The position numbers and the translations under genes are program-made. A stretch of 35,645 nucleotides of DNA from positions 1-35,645 of the forward strand of contig JAURYJ010000029.1 in the NCBI GenBank assembly GCA_030653985.1. Reading direction: 5' to 3'. The stretch's first letter is position 1, and every line of letters begins with the position of its first letter. The notes under the pieces are model-generated. The model was not told where the DNA came from. It saw nothing but the letters and a program-made list of their open reading frames with translations, and did not search any database. This DNA comes from Methylobacter sp. (GTDB taxonomy: Bacteria > Pseudomonadota > Gammaproteobacteria > Methylococcales > Methylomonadaceae). Positions 7,157 through 15,019 of the stretch are shown in pieces.

Positions 7157-8005
7157 TTATGATGTTTCAGGAGCATCGGGTTCATCAACTAATGGAATGC
7201 CTTCATCTTCCAGTACCTCGGTTATTTCATCCCGGTTGTCTTCAATAACCTTGTTCAACTGAGCCAGTAAGGTTGGATCGTTTTTTCGAACAGCCATTGA
7301 GGTACTGTAATGAGAGCCGACTTTTTGACCATCGGCACGTACGTTATCATCGGGAATCAGCGTCATCAGCAGCGGTGTGGTCGATGCTTTGACATAGCGC
7401 GCGGCAGAGGGCCCCCAAAGGGCAGTAATCTCGGCATGACCTGATGAAATTTCGCTGACCAGTTTCGAGGTTTCGTATTTGATGTACTGGTTGCGTTTGG
7501 ATTTAAACCCCACCAGTTCCTGAGAATAATTGAACATGTCGTTATAACGCCCGATAGCCCGCATCATCACCTCAGGCGGGGTGCCGGGTACAACAGCGAT
7601 GCGTTTTGCTTTACGTAACGCCGCGCTATCCCAGTTTTCCAACTCCAGGTTATCGGCTTCGCGCGAGATGAAGACATAGCCGGAACGGTAATAAGGCTGA
7701 GTGGTTAACACTCTGGGATCGCCTTTATCAACGCCCATTGCTACATCGCACAGTCCTTTATCCAGCGTGTCGCGGATGTAGTAACGCGGGTCGGTCCAGC
7801 CAACGTATTCGACTTTTCTGCCCAGCGCTTTGCCGACTAATTCCGCCAGTTTGTTCTCAAAGCCTTCGCCTGCCTTATTGGAGTAAGGCATTTCGTTTTC
7901 CGCAGCGCAGACCTTTAGTGGTTTGCTTTGTTCGGCCTTGGCCTGGGATATTGCTAAGCCGGTTCCCAAACACAAAGCCGTTATGAACAACTTGTTTGTG
8001 TGCAT
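7157..8005 (-). CDS. mxaJ: MxaJ, periplasmic solute-binding-like accessory protein of methanol dehydrogenase
   Basis: A protein of about 282 residues resembling family 3 extracellular solute-binding proteins: a signal peptide (MHTNKLFITALCLGTGLAIS..., cleaved near AKA/EQ), then KVCAAENEMPYSNKAGEGFENKLAE and a DVAMGVDKGDPRV stretch typical of the fold. MxaJ is encoded in all classic mxa clusters between mxaF and mxaG and is thought to help assemble or stabilise methanol dehydrogenase in the periplasm; its ligand is not established. The ATG at 8005 is chosen because GAGA lies at a suitable distance and the signal peptide is then normal; an in-frame ATG at 8017 lacks a ribosome binding site. Confidence 0.92.
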   Translation of the reverse strand: MHTNKLFITALCLGTGLAISQAKAEQSKPLKVCAAENEMPYSNKAGEGFENKLAELVGKALGRKVEYVGWTDPRYYIRDTLDKGLCDVAMGVDKGDPRVLTTQPYYRSGYVFISREADNLELENWDSAALRKAKRIAVVPGTPPEVMMRAIGRYNDMFNYSQELVGFKSKRNQYIKYETSKLVSEISSGHAEITALWGPSAARYVKASTTPLLMTLIPDDNVRADGQKVGSHYSTSMAVRKNDPTLLAQLNKVIEDNRDEITEVLEDEGIPLVDEPDAPETS

Positions 8006-8066
8006 ATTTATTCTCATTTAATGCCGATTTAAATAGGTGCGGATAAATCCGCACCTGCATGTGGTT

Positions 8067-9881
8067 TTAATAGCCTAATGCGAAGACCATCACGCCACCG
8101 CCTTGTTGCGTGTAGTGGGCCAGTTCTTTAAACGCACCGACTGCGCCCAAACCTGCGGTAGGATCCTGCAAGTCAAACACTAAGCCGACACCGGGCCAAC
8201 CGCCGACACCGTAATAAATCGCCACATATTGCTTGCCTTTATGACCGAAAGTAATCGGATGGCCGATAACGCCGGAAGGCAGTTTGAATTTCCATAATTC
8301 TTTACCATTCCTGGAGTCCAGTGCTTTGATGTGACCGTCCAAGGTGCCGTAAAAAACCAGGTCACCCGCTGTTGCGGTGGTGCCGCCCCAGACGGCAAAT
8401 TTTTCCTGAATTTCCCATTCGAATTTACCGGTAACGCCATTCATCGCTTTAACTTGTCCCAAGGTGCCTTTAGGCCCTGGGAACATGTTCAGCGTCGCAC
8501 CAACAAAGAACTGACCTGCGCGGTAAGGCAGCATGAACGGTTCCCAGTCCATGCAAATATGGTTGGTGCCCATGAAGAACAGTTTTTTGTTCGGATCGTA
8601 AGATTCGATGCCCTGATTGTGATAACCCATTGCGGACGGACAAATGCCTTTGGCTTCATGATCCATGTGTGTCGAAAATTCAGGATCGCGTATCGGCAGG
8701 CCGGTTTTTAGATCGACTTTTTTAACCCAGTTGACGGTATCGTCGATTTTAAACGCGTTGACCAAGTCGCCGTTTTCGCGGTTCAGCGTATAAACCAGAC
8801 CGTTGCGGTCGGGATGGGTCAGCAGTTTGGTCATTTTGCCGTCGACTAACTGCTCTGACAGGCCCATGTAGTTGACGCCGGCATAGTCCCATTCGTCATG
8901 AGGCGTCTTCTGGTAACCGAATTTCGCTTCGCCGGTATTGATGTCGCGTCCCCAGATGGTCATCGTCCATTTGTTGTCGCCGGGACGCATGGTTTCATTC
9001 CACGGCGCGGGGTTGCCCGAGCCGTAATAGAGCATGTCCAGGTCGGGATCGAACGCATACCAGCCCCAGTTGGTGCCGCCGCCGATTTTCCAGGCATCGC
9101 CTTCCCAGGTTTTAAGGCCCAAGCCGAATTGTCCGTAATGGGGATTGTGGCTGTTGAAATCTTTGGCAAGCTTTATATCGGCATCAGGGCCTGTCGCGTA
9201 AACCCGCCAGGCTTGTTTGCCGTCTTTAATGTTATAGGCGGTGGCGTAACCTCTTACGCCCAGTTCCGCGCCTGAGCTGCCGACTATCACCAGGTCTTTG
9301 GCGACAAACGGCGCTATGGTCAGCGTAGAACCCATCGCAATATCGGAATTTTCCATTTTCCACAACAACTCGCCGGTCTTGGCATTTAAGGCAACGACAT
9401 GGCCGTCCAGTTGATTCTGGAAAATAGTCGCCGGATAACCATCGCCGGCAGGCGCATAAGCCAAGCCCCTGTTGACCACGTCGCAACAGGCTACGGCGCG
9501 GGCAGCCGGATTTTGTTTGGGTTTGTGTTCCCATAAAATCTTGTCCGGCTCATCCAGATCAATGGCAAAAATATTGTTAGGGTAGGGTGTATGCACATAC
9601 ATAATCCCGTCGATAACCAGCGGTCCGCCTTCATGCCCGTTCAAAACCCCGGTGGAAAACGACCAGACCGGCTGTAGATGCTGAACGTTGTGGGTGTTAA
9701 TCTGGGTCATGTCACTAAAGTGGCTGGCACTGTAGTCTTTGGTCTGCATGACCCAGTTAGTGTCCTCTTTCGACAGTCTGTCCAAGGCTTTATTAGCCTG
9801 TGTCGGCATCGAAGCTGTCAATAAGGCACCGCTACAAACAGCTGACGCGACAGCGGTGCGGGTGAATTTGGAAATCCGCAT
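8067..9881 (-). CDS. mxaF: MxaF, calcium-dependent PQQ methanol dehydrogenase large subunit
   Basis: A 604-residue PQQ-dependent eight-bladed propeller enzyme that oxidises methanol to formaldehyde in the periplasm. A 29-residue signal peptide (ending PTQA) gives mature numbering that falls exactly on the known enzyme: adjacent cysteines 132-133 equal Cys103-104, Glu206 equals Glu177, Asn290 equals Asn261 (both calcium ligands) and Asp332 equals the catalytic Asp303. Two residues after the catalytic Asp there is Ala334 (EWDYAGVN); lanthanide XoxF enzymes have Asp there, so this is the calcium-type MxaF. A strong GGAGGAA site lies 5 bases before the ATG at 9881. It is the first gene of the mxa operon. 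Confidence 0.98.
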   Translation of the reverse strand: MRISKFTRTAVASAVCSGALLTASMPTQANKALDRLSKEDTNWVMQTKDYSASHFSDMTQINTHNVQHLQPVWSFSTGVLNGHEGGPLVIDGIMYVHTPYPNNIFAIDLDEPDKILWEHKPKQNPAARAVACCDVVNRGLAYAPAGDGYPATIFQNQLDGHVVALNAKTGELLWKMENSDIAMGSTLTIAPFVAKDLVIVGSSGAELGVRGYATAYNIKDGKQAWRVYATGPDADIKLAKDFNSHNPHYGQFGLGLKTWEGDAWKIGGGTNWGWYAFDPDLDMLYYGSGNPAPWNETMRPGDNKWTMTIWGRDINTGEAKFGYQKTPHDEWDYAGVNYMGLSEQLVDGKMTKLLTHPDRNGLVYTLNRENGDLVNAFKIDDTVNWVKKVDLKTGLPIRDPEFSTHMDHEAKGICPSAMGYHNQGIESYDPNKKLFFMGTNHICMDWEPFMLPYRAGQFFVGATLNMFPGPKGTLGQVKAMNGVTGKFEWEIQEKFAVWGGTTATAGDLVFYGTLDGHIKALDSRNGKELWKFKLPSGVIGHPITFGHKGKQYVAIYYGVGGWPGVGLVFDLQDPTAGLGAVGAFKELAHYTQQGGGVMVFALGY

Positions 9882-10083
9882 AAGTTCCTCCAGGGTTATG
9901 ATTGTTATACTTATAAAAGCTAAAAGCCCAGTCCGTGCGTATCAATAAAGTTTCTGTATGACAACACAGCTCACTTGATCAAAACGTTTGCCCCGCTTCA
10001 TTGAGATGCAGGACTAAGCAGGCGCTCATAGTACGGGAGTCGCGACTTGCAGCGTTACGGAATAAACCCAAAAATCAGCGGGA

Positions 10084-10132
10084 AAAATCCCGGAAATGGA
10101 CAAGAAAACTTCCTTTGCTGTGTGACGGGATA
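10084..10132. repeat. 49-bp direct repeat, copy 1, in the mxaF-mxaB gap
   Basis: Identical to 10295-10343 except for one base (T at 10119, G at 10330); the copies are offset by 211 bases. The unit begins AAAATCCCGGAAATGG and ends TGTGACGGGATA, with ATCCCG near its start inverted as CGGGAT near its end, and an inner GGAA...TTCC pair. It may be a duplicated operator or a mobile short repeat. Confidence 0.85.
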
Positions 10133-10211
10133 TACTTCACCCGGTCAAGAATTGAGCTTTTTTAAAAAGCTGAAAGGGTCATGTTAGCAAAGAAGGAAGG
10201 ACGGGCTTTCT

Positions 10212-10287
10212 GGTTCCCACGCTCCTGCGTGGGAACCCATACTGACTTATGCTTCCGGTATGCATTCCCACGCAGGAGCGGTGGGAA
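10212..10287. repeat. REP-like paired palindromes between the 49-bp repeats
   Basis: GGTTCCCACGC (10212-10222) pairs perfectly with GCGTGGGAACC (10227-10237) around loop TCCT. A second, shorter stem TTCCCAC/GTGGGAA lies at 10265-10287 around GCAGGAGCG. The two halves are near-inverted copies of each other separated by about 27 bases, the layout of a REP doublet (BIME-like). Confidence 0.8.
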
Positions 10288-10294
10288 CGAGAAC

Positions 10295-10343
10295 AAAATC
10301 CCGGAAATGGACAAGAAAACTTCCTTTGCGGTGTGACGGGATA
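10295..10343. repeat. 49-bp direct repeat, copy 2, upstream of mxaB
   Basis: Second copy of the unit at 10084-10132, with 48 of 49 bases the same. It ends 79 bases before the mxaB start, immediately after the REP-like doublet. Sequences outside the 49 bases differ between copies, so the unit borders are sharp. Confidence 0.85.
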
Positions 10344-10422
10344 GAACAGGAAAAGCTCCTATCGATTTAGCGTTTATAAACAGGCATGATGTCTGTTTTG
10401 ATGCGTTTTTGGAGCAAAAGCA

Positions 10423-11085
10423 ATGGCAATGGCGGGTAAGATTAGTGTGTTATTGGTGGACGATCACGCCGTGGTTAGGACAGGCTACAAAGCCTATCTT
10501 TCCTTATCCGATAAAATCGGGCAGATTTATGAGGCGGATAGAGGCGAAACGGCTTGTCAATTGTACAACCAACACCATCCGGATGTTGTCGTGGTGGACT
10601 TATCGATGCCGGGGATAGGCGGTTTTGAGAGCATCAGAAGACTGATCAATCGTGATCCGCACTGTAAAATTCTGGTATTCAGCATTCACAATGAGCTGGT
10701 CTATGTGACGCGGGCGCTTGCGGCCGGAGCCAAGGGCTATATCACCAAAAGCAGCGTGCCTGAAACGCTGGTTACAGCGGTGTATAAAATAGCCCGGGGC
10801 GGTACCTATGTCGATCCTGAAATTGCCCAGCAACTGGCTGTTTCTATGATAGGTGAGCAGGATGAAGTGGAAAAAATCAAACTGCTTTCCCCCAGGGAGT
10901 TCGATGTATTCTGTCTCTTGGCGAATGGCTATACCGCTCGAAAAGCGGCGGAAAAGCTGTGTTTGAGTTATAAAACCGTCTGTAATCACGGCACTGTTAT
11001 TAAGGAAAAAATGGGCGCAGAAACGCTGGCTGAACTGACCTTGCTGGCAAGTCGTCAAGGGCTTATTGAGGCACGCGAAAATTAA
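10423..11085 (+). CDS. mxaB: MxaB-like NarL/FixJ-family response regulator
   Basis: A 220-residue response regulator. The receiver domain (about 7-125) has the acidic pair Asp13-Asp14, phosphoacceptor Asp59 in VVVDLSMPG and the conserved Lys109 in GYITKSS. A LuxR-type helix-turn-helix follows (about 150-212: LSPREFDVFCLLANGYTARKAAEKLCLSYKTV). In methylotrophs MxaB is a regulator of methanol dehydrogenase genes; divergent placement from mxaF supports that name, but orthology is inferred. No histidine kinase gene is adjacent, so the sensor is elsewhere. ATG at 10423 has GGAG 8 bases upstream; a second in-frame ATG follows two codons later. Confidence 0.8.
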   Translation: MAMAGKISVLLVDDHAVVRTGYKAYLSLSDKIGQIYEADRGETACQLYNQHHPDVVVVDLSMPGIGGFESIRRLINRDPHCKILVFSIHNELVYVTRALAAGAKGYITKSSVPETLVTAVYKIARGGTYVDPEIAQQLAVSMIGEQDEVEKIKLLSPREFDVFCLLANGYTARKAAEKLCLSYKTVCNHGTVIKEKMGAETLAELTLLASRQGLIEAREN

Positions 11086-11156
11086 CGGCTAAAAAAGGCG
11101 ACGGGGCGAAAAACATCTGTCGTTATTTGCCTTTCGCCTTTGGCCTATAATATTTT

Positions 11157-11687
11157 TTAGTTTTCCAGCTTTTGTTTTAGTCCCGCCAAACCGTTCTTAA
11201 AAAACGCATTCATGGCGTTAACTGCTGCCGCATCATTCAGACTTTCAGGTGGAGTGTTGCCGGTATCGCCACGGTAGAAACGGCTTTTTAGGGTAACCAC
11301 GCTGATATTGGCATCGTCCCCTGCTGTTACCTGAAGGTTAGTGGTGTAAGAACTGACCGGAAATACTGTTACATTTTCGGTTTTAAGGCGGTAATTGTAT
11401 TCATGATCTTTGTCGCTGTAAAAATCCAGGCTTTCTACCAGTTGCCCGCCATTTTTCAGGGTAAGCGTTCTAATACCGTCAGAAGCGTTTTTTCCATCAC
11501 CTGAACTGGCTTTGACATCGGGATGCCAGCTTGCAATGGCATCAAATTGCTTGATGACATTCCAGACGTCATCGACAGAAGCATTAATCGTGATGCTTTC
11601 TTTGGCTTTTTGTGGAGTTGGTCCGTGAGCAAGAGCGGCAACGGGGAATAATAGGAAGCTCAATAAGAGTAAGGGTAAACGGTTCAT
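11157..11687 (-). CDS. mxaD: MxaD-like periplasmic SRPBCC-family protein
   Basis: A 176-residue protein with a signal peptide (MNRLPLLLLSFLLFPVAALA) and a START/polyketide-cyclase-like (SRPBCC) domain: ESITINASVDDVWNVIKQFDAIASWHPDVK near the N-terminus and a long C-terminal helix (AAAVNAMNAFFKNGLAGLKQKL). This matches MxaD, a small periplasmic protein reported in Methylobacterium to help methanol dehydrogenase interact with cytochrome cL. It is not in the main operon here but convergent with mxaB, 71 bases away. The remote similarity of SRPBCC proteins makes the gene name slightly less certain than the fold; context favours it. Confidence 0.78.
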   Translation of the reverse strand: MNRLPLLLLSFLLFPVAALAHGPTPQKAKESITINASVDDVWNVIKQFDAIASWHPDVKASSGDGKNASDGIRTLTLKNGGQLVESLDFYSDKDHEYNYRLKTENVTVFPVSSYTTNLQVTAGDDANISVVTLKSRFYRGDTGNTPPESLNDAAAVNAMNAFFKNGLAGLKQKLEN

Positions 11688-11861
11688 ATCAGCAATGTCA
11701 TTAATTAAAATGGTGCATTATTCATAAATCCGAGTAAAAGGTATTGAGTGATTTTCCTGATAATGGCCGGGAATCTTTCATTTCTTACTGAGCCCTTAGC
11801 TAAAAACTAATAGCCCTAAAGTGTTTTTTTCTAAAATTTAAAAGATTGTTAAAATTTACAG

Positions 11862-11890
11862 TTGACAGAAGGTGGAGTAAAAAGCATAAT
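11862..11890 (+). promoter_or_regulatory. Sigma-70 promoter of the tRNA-Arg/tRNA-Asn unit
   Basis: A perfect -35 hexamer TTGACA (11862-11867) is separated by exactly 17 bases from CATAAT (11885-11890), placing the likely start of transcription near 11897, just before tRNA-Arg at 11906. Confidence 0.8.
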
Positions 11891-11905
11891 AAGCATCTCA
11901 GTACG

Positions 11906-11982
11906 GCGCCTGTAGCTCAGCTGGATAGAGTACTCGGCTACGAACCGAGCGGTCGGGAGTTCGAATCTCTCCAGGCGCACCA
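11906..11982 (+). tRNA. tRNA-Arg (anticodon ACG)
   Basis: A 77-base cloverleaf. The acceptor arm GCGCCTG pairs with CAGGCGC, followed by discriminator A and an encoded CCA. The D-arm includes TAGCTCAGCTGGATAGAG, the anticodon stem CTCGG/CCGAG encloses loop CTACGAA (anticodon ACG, whose A34 is normally edited to inosine), and the T-loop is GTTCGAATC. It is the first gene of a two-tRNA unit. Confidence 0.97.
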
Positions 11983-11998
11983 CACTGAAAAAGTTTAT

Positions 11999-12074
11999 TC
12001 CCCTGTAGCTCAGTCGGTAGAGCGGATGACTGTTAATCATTAGGTCGGCGGTTCGAGCCCGTCCGGGGGAGCCA
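11999..12074 (+). tRNA. tRNA-Asn (anticodon GTT)
   Basis: A 76-base cloverleaf 16 bases after tRNA-Arg. The acceptor arm TCCCCTG pairs with CGGGGGA (one G-T pair), discriminator G and encoded CCA follow. The anticodon loop CTGTTAA gives GTT, and the T-loop is GTTCGAGCC. It is co-transcribed with tRNA-Arg and followed at once by a terminator. Confidence 0.97.
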
Positions 12075-12083
12075 AGTAAATTA

Positions 12084-12115
12084 AAGCCCTGCATGAAAAT
12101 GCAGGGCTTTTTTTA
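12084..12115 (+). terminator. Intrinsic terminator of the tRNA unit
   Basis: AAGCCCTGCAT (12084-12094), GNRA-type loop GAAA, ATGCAGGGCTT (12099-12109), then an uninterrupted T-tract to 12114. It is a textbook Rho-independent terminator 10 bases after tRNA-Asn. Confidence 0.92.
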
Positions 12116-12335
12116 TGCCTGACGATTAGGAAAAACCTATTTAGTTCGGGTTTGGTCTTTGATTGTAAATTCACATCAATCGAAGTTTCAGACCACCACA
12201 CACCGTAATTTTTTCAGCCCATGGCTGGTAAAGAATGCTAAGTCAACATATCCTGTCAACAGAGCAATACGTCTATTTAGACGTGCATGGAGAATAATCA
12301 AATTATGATAATAAAGTGCAGGGGCTGTGCAGATT

Positions 12336-12926
12336 ATGGATAAGAGTAATATGACGAAAACTGAAGAACGAAGACGTTTTTTTCGCATTGATGATGAAGT
12401 TAATCTGTTTTACACAAAAATAGATGAGGAGCAGGTGACCGAACCGCACCATGTGCCTGATAATATTTTGAATAGCTGTTCATTGTCTACCGCTCTTGAA
12501 ATAGTGTCGCAAGATTCGGCAATACTGTTGCGCAGGTTGGAAAAAATCCTACCGGATGTGACGGATTACTTAAGGTTAGTTGACACTAAAATTGATCTTC
12601 TTGCCCAGGCAATCATGATGCAAGGCCATCAATTTAAAGAGAATGACACCCGTAACGTTAATATCAGCGCATCCGGCATAGCTTTTAATTGTGAGGAAAT
12701 ACTTAAAGAAGGCGATTATCTGGAAATTAAGATGCTGCTGATATCCAGTATGACGGTCATTGTCACTTACGCCAAAGTTATTTTTTGCAACAAGGGTCAA
12801 ACTAACGATAGTCAATTTCCTTATTTTGTTGGCGTTGATTTTTTCAATATGAAAGAGGACGATAGAGAGCTGCTGATTAAGTATGTGGTCAAAAAACAAT
12901 TGAAACAGATCAGGGAGAAGCAATAG
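12336..12926 (+). CDS. PilZ-domain protein, putative cyclic-di-GMP receptor
   Basis: About 196 residues. Near the N-terminus RRRFFRIDDEVNL resembles the RxxxR c-di-GMP-binding start of PilZ domains, and the C-terminal half has NVNISASGIAFNCEEILKEGDYLEIKMLL, the D/NxSxxG PilZ signature with a following beta-strand, ending in a FPYFVGVDFFNM segment. The middle (about 40-95) is helical. Such proteins bind cyclic-di-GMP and adjust motility, surface growth or biofilm formation. ATG at 12336 is chosen because AGGGG lies 11 bases upstream; a GTG at 12327 sits too close to that site. The 220 bases upstream hold only a small ACGTCT/AGACGT hairpin (12269-12284). Confidence 0.75.
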   Translation: MDKSNMTKTEERRRFFRIDDEVNLFYTKIDEEQVTEPHHVPDNILNSCSLSTALEIVSQDSAILLRRLEKILPDVTDYLRLVDTKIDLLAQAIMMQGHQFKENDTRNVNISASGIAFNCEEILKEGDYLEIKMLLISSMTVIVTYAKVIFCNKGQTNDSQFPYFVGVDFFNMKEDDRELLIKYVVKKQLKQIREKQ

Positions 12927-12951
12927 ATGACTAATAAAACTCAAGCGGTTT

Positions 12952-13950
12952 GTGAATATTTCAGATAAGCAAAAACAAATCCTTGCCCTATTGGCTGACG
13001 GCGAGTTTCATTCCGGCACGGAGTTGGCTGTTGCCTTGGGTATCAGTCGTTCGGCTGTCTGGAAACAGCTGAACGGTCTGGCTGAATTGGGTTTGCAGCA
13101 CTCGGCAGTCAGCGGTAAAGGTTATCGGCTGGAAAGATCGCTGGAGTTGTTGTTAGCGGCAAAAATCAATGCAGTCATTAGCGACCAGGCTGGCGCATTA
13201 ATTTCATCGCTGGAAATTCATGATCAGATCGACTCGACCAACCGTTATTTAGTCGAACGCTCTCAACATAACGGGCTGTCAGGTTCTGTTTGTTTTGCCG
13301 AGTATCAAACAGCCGGTAAAGGCAGGCGAGGGCGGCAATGGGTTTCGCCTTACGGCTGCAATATTTACCTGTCGATACTGTGGCGTTTTCAGCAAGGGCC
13401 TGCCGCCATTTCAGGCTTAAGTCTCGCTATCGGCGTGGCGGTCATCAGGGCGTTAAAGCAGCATCAAGTAACTGATATCGGCCTTAAATGGCCAAATGAC
13501 ATTTACAGCCAGGGTAAAAAACTGGGCGGTATTCTGGTTGAAGTATCGGGTGAAACTGACGGCCCATGCAGCGCAGTTATCGGTCTGGGATTGAATTTGT
13601 TTTTACCGAAAGCGGAAGCTCAAGGCATTACTCAAGCCTGGACCGATTTAACTAAAATCACCGGGCAAAAACGGTTGTACAGAAATAAGTTGGCAGGCAC
13701 TCTGTTAAACCATCTGCTGCCGGTCATTGCCGAGTATGAAAGTGCCGGTATTCAAGCGTATCTCGATGAATGGCGCGATTATGATTGCCTGTCCGGCCAA
13801 TCTGCGACCTTGTTTGTCGGTCAGCAACAATTTGAAGGCATCGTGCGAGGCATCGACGATAACGGCATGTTGTTGATTGAACGCCCTGATGGTAGTGTGC
13901 AGACCTTTGCTTCCGGCGAAGTCAGTTTTAACGGTTCTGCAGCGCCATGA
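12952..13950 (+). CDS. birA: BirA, biotin-protein ligase and biotin operon repressor
   Basis: A 332-residue bifunctional BirA. A winged helix-turn-helix (about 1-62, with ELAVALGISRSAVWKQL and GKGYRL) binds DNA. The ligase domain has the biotinyl-adenylate loop AGKGRRGRQW (121-130) and KWPNDI (179-184), then LGGILVE (191-197). The C-terminal SH3-like domain covers about 275-325. It attaches biotin to the acetyl-CoA carboxylase carrier protein and, with biotinyl-AMP, represses biotin genes. Translation starts at GTG 12952. Its end overlaps coaX by four bases (ATGA), a common gammaproteobacterial pairing. Confidence 0.95.
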   Translation: MNISDKQKQILALLADGEFHSGTELAVALGISRSAVWKQLNGLAELGLQHSAVSGKGYRLERSLELLLAAKINAVISDQAGALISSLEIHDQIDSTNRYLVERSQHNGLSGSVCFAEYQTAGKGRRGRQWVSPYGCNIYLSILWRFQQGPAAISGLSLAIGVAVIRALKQHQVTDIGLKWPNDIYSQGKKLGGILVEVSGETDGPCSAVIGLGLNLFLPKAEAQGITQAWTDLTKITGQKRLYRNKLAGTLLNHLLPVIAEYESAGIQAYLDEWRDYDCLSGQSATLFVGQQQFEGIVRGIDDNGMLLIERPDGSVQTFASGEVSFNGSAAP

Positions 13951-14678
13951 ATTTGCTGATTGATATGGGCAATACCCGGTTAAAGTGGGCGGTTACGACC
14001 GCCGGTCACATCATGACCGGTTCACCTTTGGTCAATAGCCGGATTAATCGGAATGAGCTTATTAAACTCTGGCAGGGTCGTTATCGTCCTAGGCGGGTTG
14101 TGGTGTCCTGCGTGAGCGCAAATCAGCTGCTAGAACTTGTACAGTCGATAGCGCGTGAGCTTTGGCTTGATGTTGATATTATCTTAGTTAAATCTCAAGC
14201 CCAGGCGTTTGGTGTGATTAATGCTTATGAACAGCCGGAAAAGCTGGGTGTTGATCGCTGGTTAGCATTAGTTGCAGCGTGGCAACAATATCACCGTCCG
14301 GTCTGTATCGTCGATTGCGGAACGGCCATTACTGTGGATTTAATCGATGGCGATGGCAGGCATCGAGGCGGCCTGATTAGCCCCGGTTTGACGCTGATGA
14401 AAAAGTCGCTGGGGCTAGGAACGGATGCCCTGCCATTTAGTGAATCTAACTATGTATTCGGTCTGTCTAACAATACCGAGGCAGCAATATACAGCGGCAC
14501 CTTAGCCGCCGCTGTTGGCTTGATTAAGCTGGTGCTGGCAAAACAACCTTCAAATATCCAATTGATTTTAACTGGCGGAGACGGCGAGTTTATCGCCGGA
14601 CAGCTTAATGTTGAGTCTATTGTTGATCCGGATTTGGTGCTGCGAGGATTGTTGTGTGTTCTGGAAGGGCACACGTGA
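13947..14678 (+). CDS. coaX: CoaX, type III pantothenate kinase
   Basis: A 243-residue type III pantothenate kinase, catalysing the first step of coenzyme A synthesis. It shows the ASKHA-fold phosphate-binding start LLIDMGNTRLKW (Asp6), the second Asp-containing strand IVDCGTAITVDLID, GGLISPG in the substrate pocket, and LILTGGDGEF near the C-terminus. Type III enzymes need a monovalent cation and are not inhibited by CoA. The ATG overlaps the birA stop, so the two are translationally coupled. Length is normal for the family. Confidence 0.94.
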   Translation: MNLLIDMGNTRLKWAVTTAGHIMTGSPLVNSRINRNELIKLWQGRYRPRRVVVSCVSANQLLELVQSIARELWLDVDIILVKSQAQAFGVINAYEQPEKLGVDRWLALVAAWQQYHRPVCIVDCGTAITVDLIDGDGRHRGGLISPGLTLMKKSLGLGTDALPFSESNYVFGLSNNTEAAIYSGTLAAAVGLIKLVLAKQPSNIQLILTGGDGEFIAGQLNVESIVDPDLVLRGLLCVLEGHT

Positions 14679-14790
14679 AAATTTTTTCCTTCTGGGGCGG
14701 TGATATTGTGCTGTTTATGGGGGAGTTTAAACAATGCAGTGCATTACTGCCATTAAGCTTAGGCAAGACGAAAAAATAAACCGCTACTTT

Positions 14791-14869
14791 TGTAGGGTGT
14801 GCTGAACGGCAGTGAAGCGCATCATTCGTGATTGAGCGATGCGCTTCACTGCGTTCAGCACATCCTACG
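14791..14869. repeat. Long palindrome downstream of coaX
   Basis: TGTAGGGTGTGCTGAACGGCAGTGAAGCGCAT-like sequence at 14791-14822 is inverted with few mismatches at 14838-14869 (GATGCGCTTCACTGCG, then TTCAGCACATCCTACG). Total span is about 79 bases. No T-tract follows; it is a third sequence type of extragenic palindrome in this window. Confidence 0.75.
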
Positions 14870-14913
14870 GGGGTATTTTATTTATTGCGAGTTACTTAAG
14901 GACTTAATTTAGT

Positions 14914-14972
14914 GTGGGCGCGAATTTATTCGCGCGATAACTGTTAAAAAACGCGAATAAATTCGCGCCCAC
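14914..14972. repeat. Inverted pair of GCGCGAATTTATTCGCGC REP units
   Basis: Two 21-base arms (14914-14934 and 14952-14972) are perfect inverse copies; each arm is also palindromic in itself. The unit recurs at 2303-2323 in the mxa operon, showing it is dispersed. Confidence 0.85.
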
Positions 14973-15019
14973 GGTATTCTCAGTCATAATTATTTTCGGC
15001 TTAACTTAATACATTTATC

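Larger units (their letters stand above)
9882..10422. promoter_or_regulatory. Divergent mxaF/mxaB regulatory region
   Basis: A 541-base gap between two genes transcribed in opposite directions, so it must hold the promoters of the mxa operon (minus) and mxaB (plus). Near mxaF an AT-rich stretch (9907-9925, reading TTTATAAGTATAAC on the minus strand) could contain a -10 element, but no convincing -35 partner is visible. Farther out are two copies of a 49-bp repeat (10084-10132 and 10295-10343), a short AT hairpin AGCTTTTT/AAAAAGCT (10155-10171) and a REP-like pair (10212-10287). On the mxaB side GGAG (10411-10414) precedes the ATG. No start site can be fixed from sequence alone. Confidence 0.6.
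14679..15019. other. Intergenic region with two REP-like hairpins
   Basis: A 341-base gap between coaX and the SpmAB-like gene. It holds no convincing gene; the only structure is two large palindromes (14791-14869 and 14914-14972), described separately. The downstream gene starts at GTG 15020 without an obvious ribosome binding site. Confidence 0.6.

Noticed and set aside
8898..9275. A 125-residue plus-strand frame inside mxaF
   Set aside because: It lies antisense to conserved MxaF core sequence including active-site residues and has no family features.
10084..10343. A short CRISPR-like array because of the repeated 49-mer
   Set aside because: Only two copies with a 162-base spacer made of palindromes, and no cas genes; not a CRISPR array.
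10295..10347. AAGAAA followed by TAGAAC as a Methylobacterium-like mxa promoter for mxaB
   Set aside because: Spacing between the two is 23 bases, too long for a promoter, and the second element differs in copy 1, so no promoter is claimed.
11094..11141. Possible terminator between convergent mxaB and mxaD
   Set aside because: AAAGGCGA and TCGCCTTT pair, but the loop is over 30 bases and there is no clean T-tract after the stem.
11846..12094. Open frames on both strands across the two tRNA genes
   Set aside because: They translate tRNA-Arg, tRNA-Asn and the spacer; the tRNA structures explain the sequence fully.
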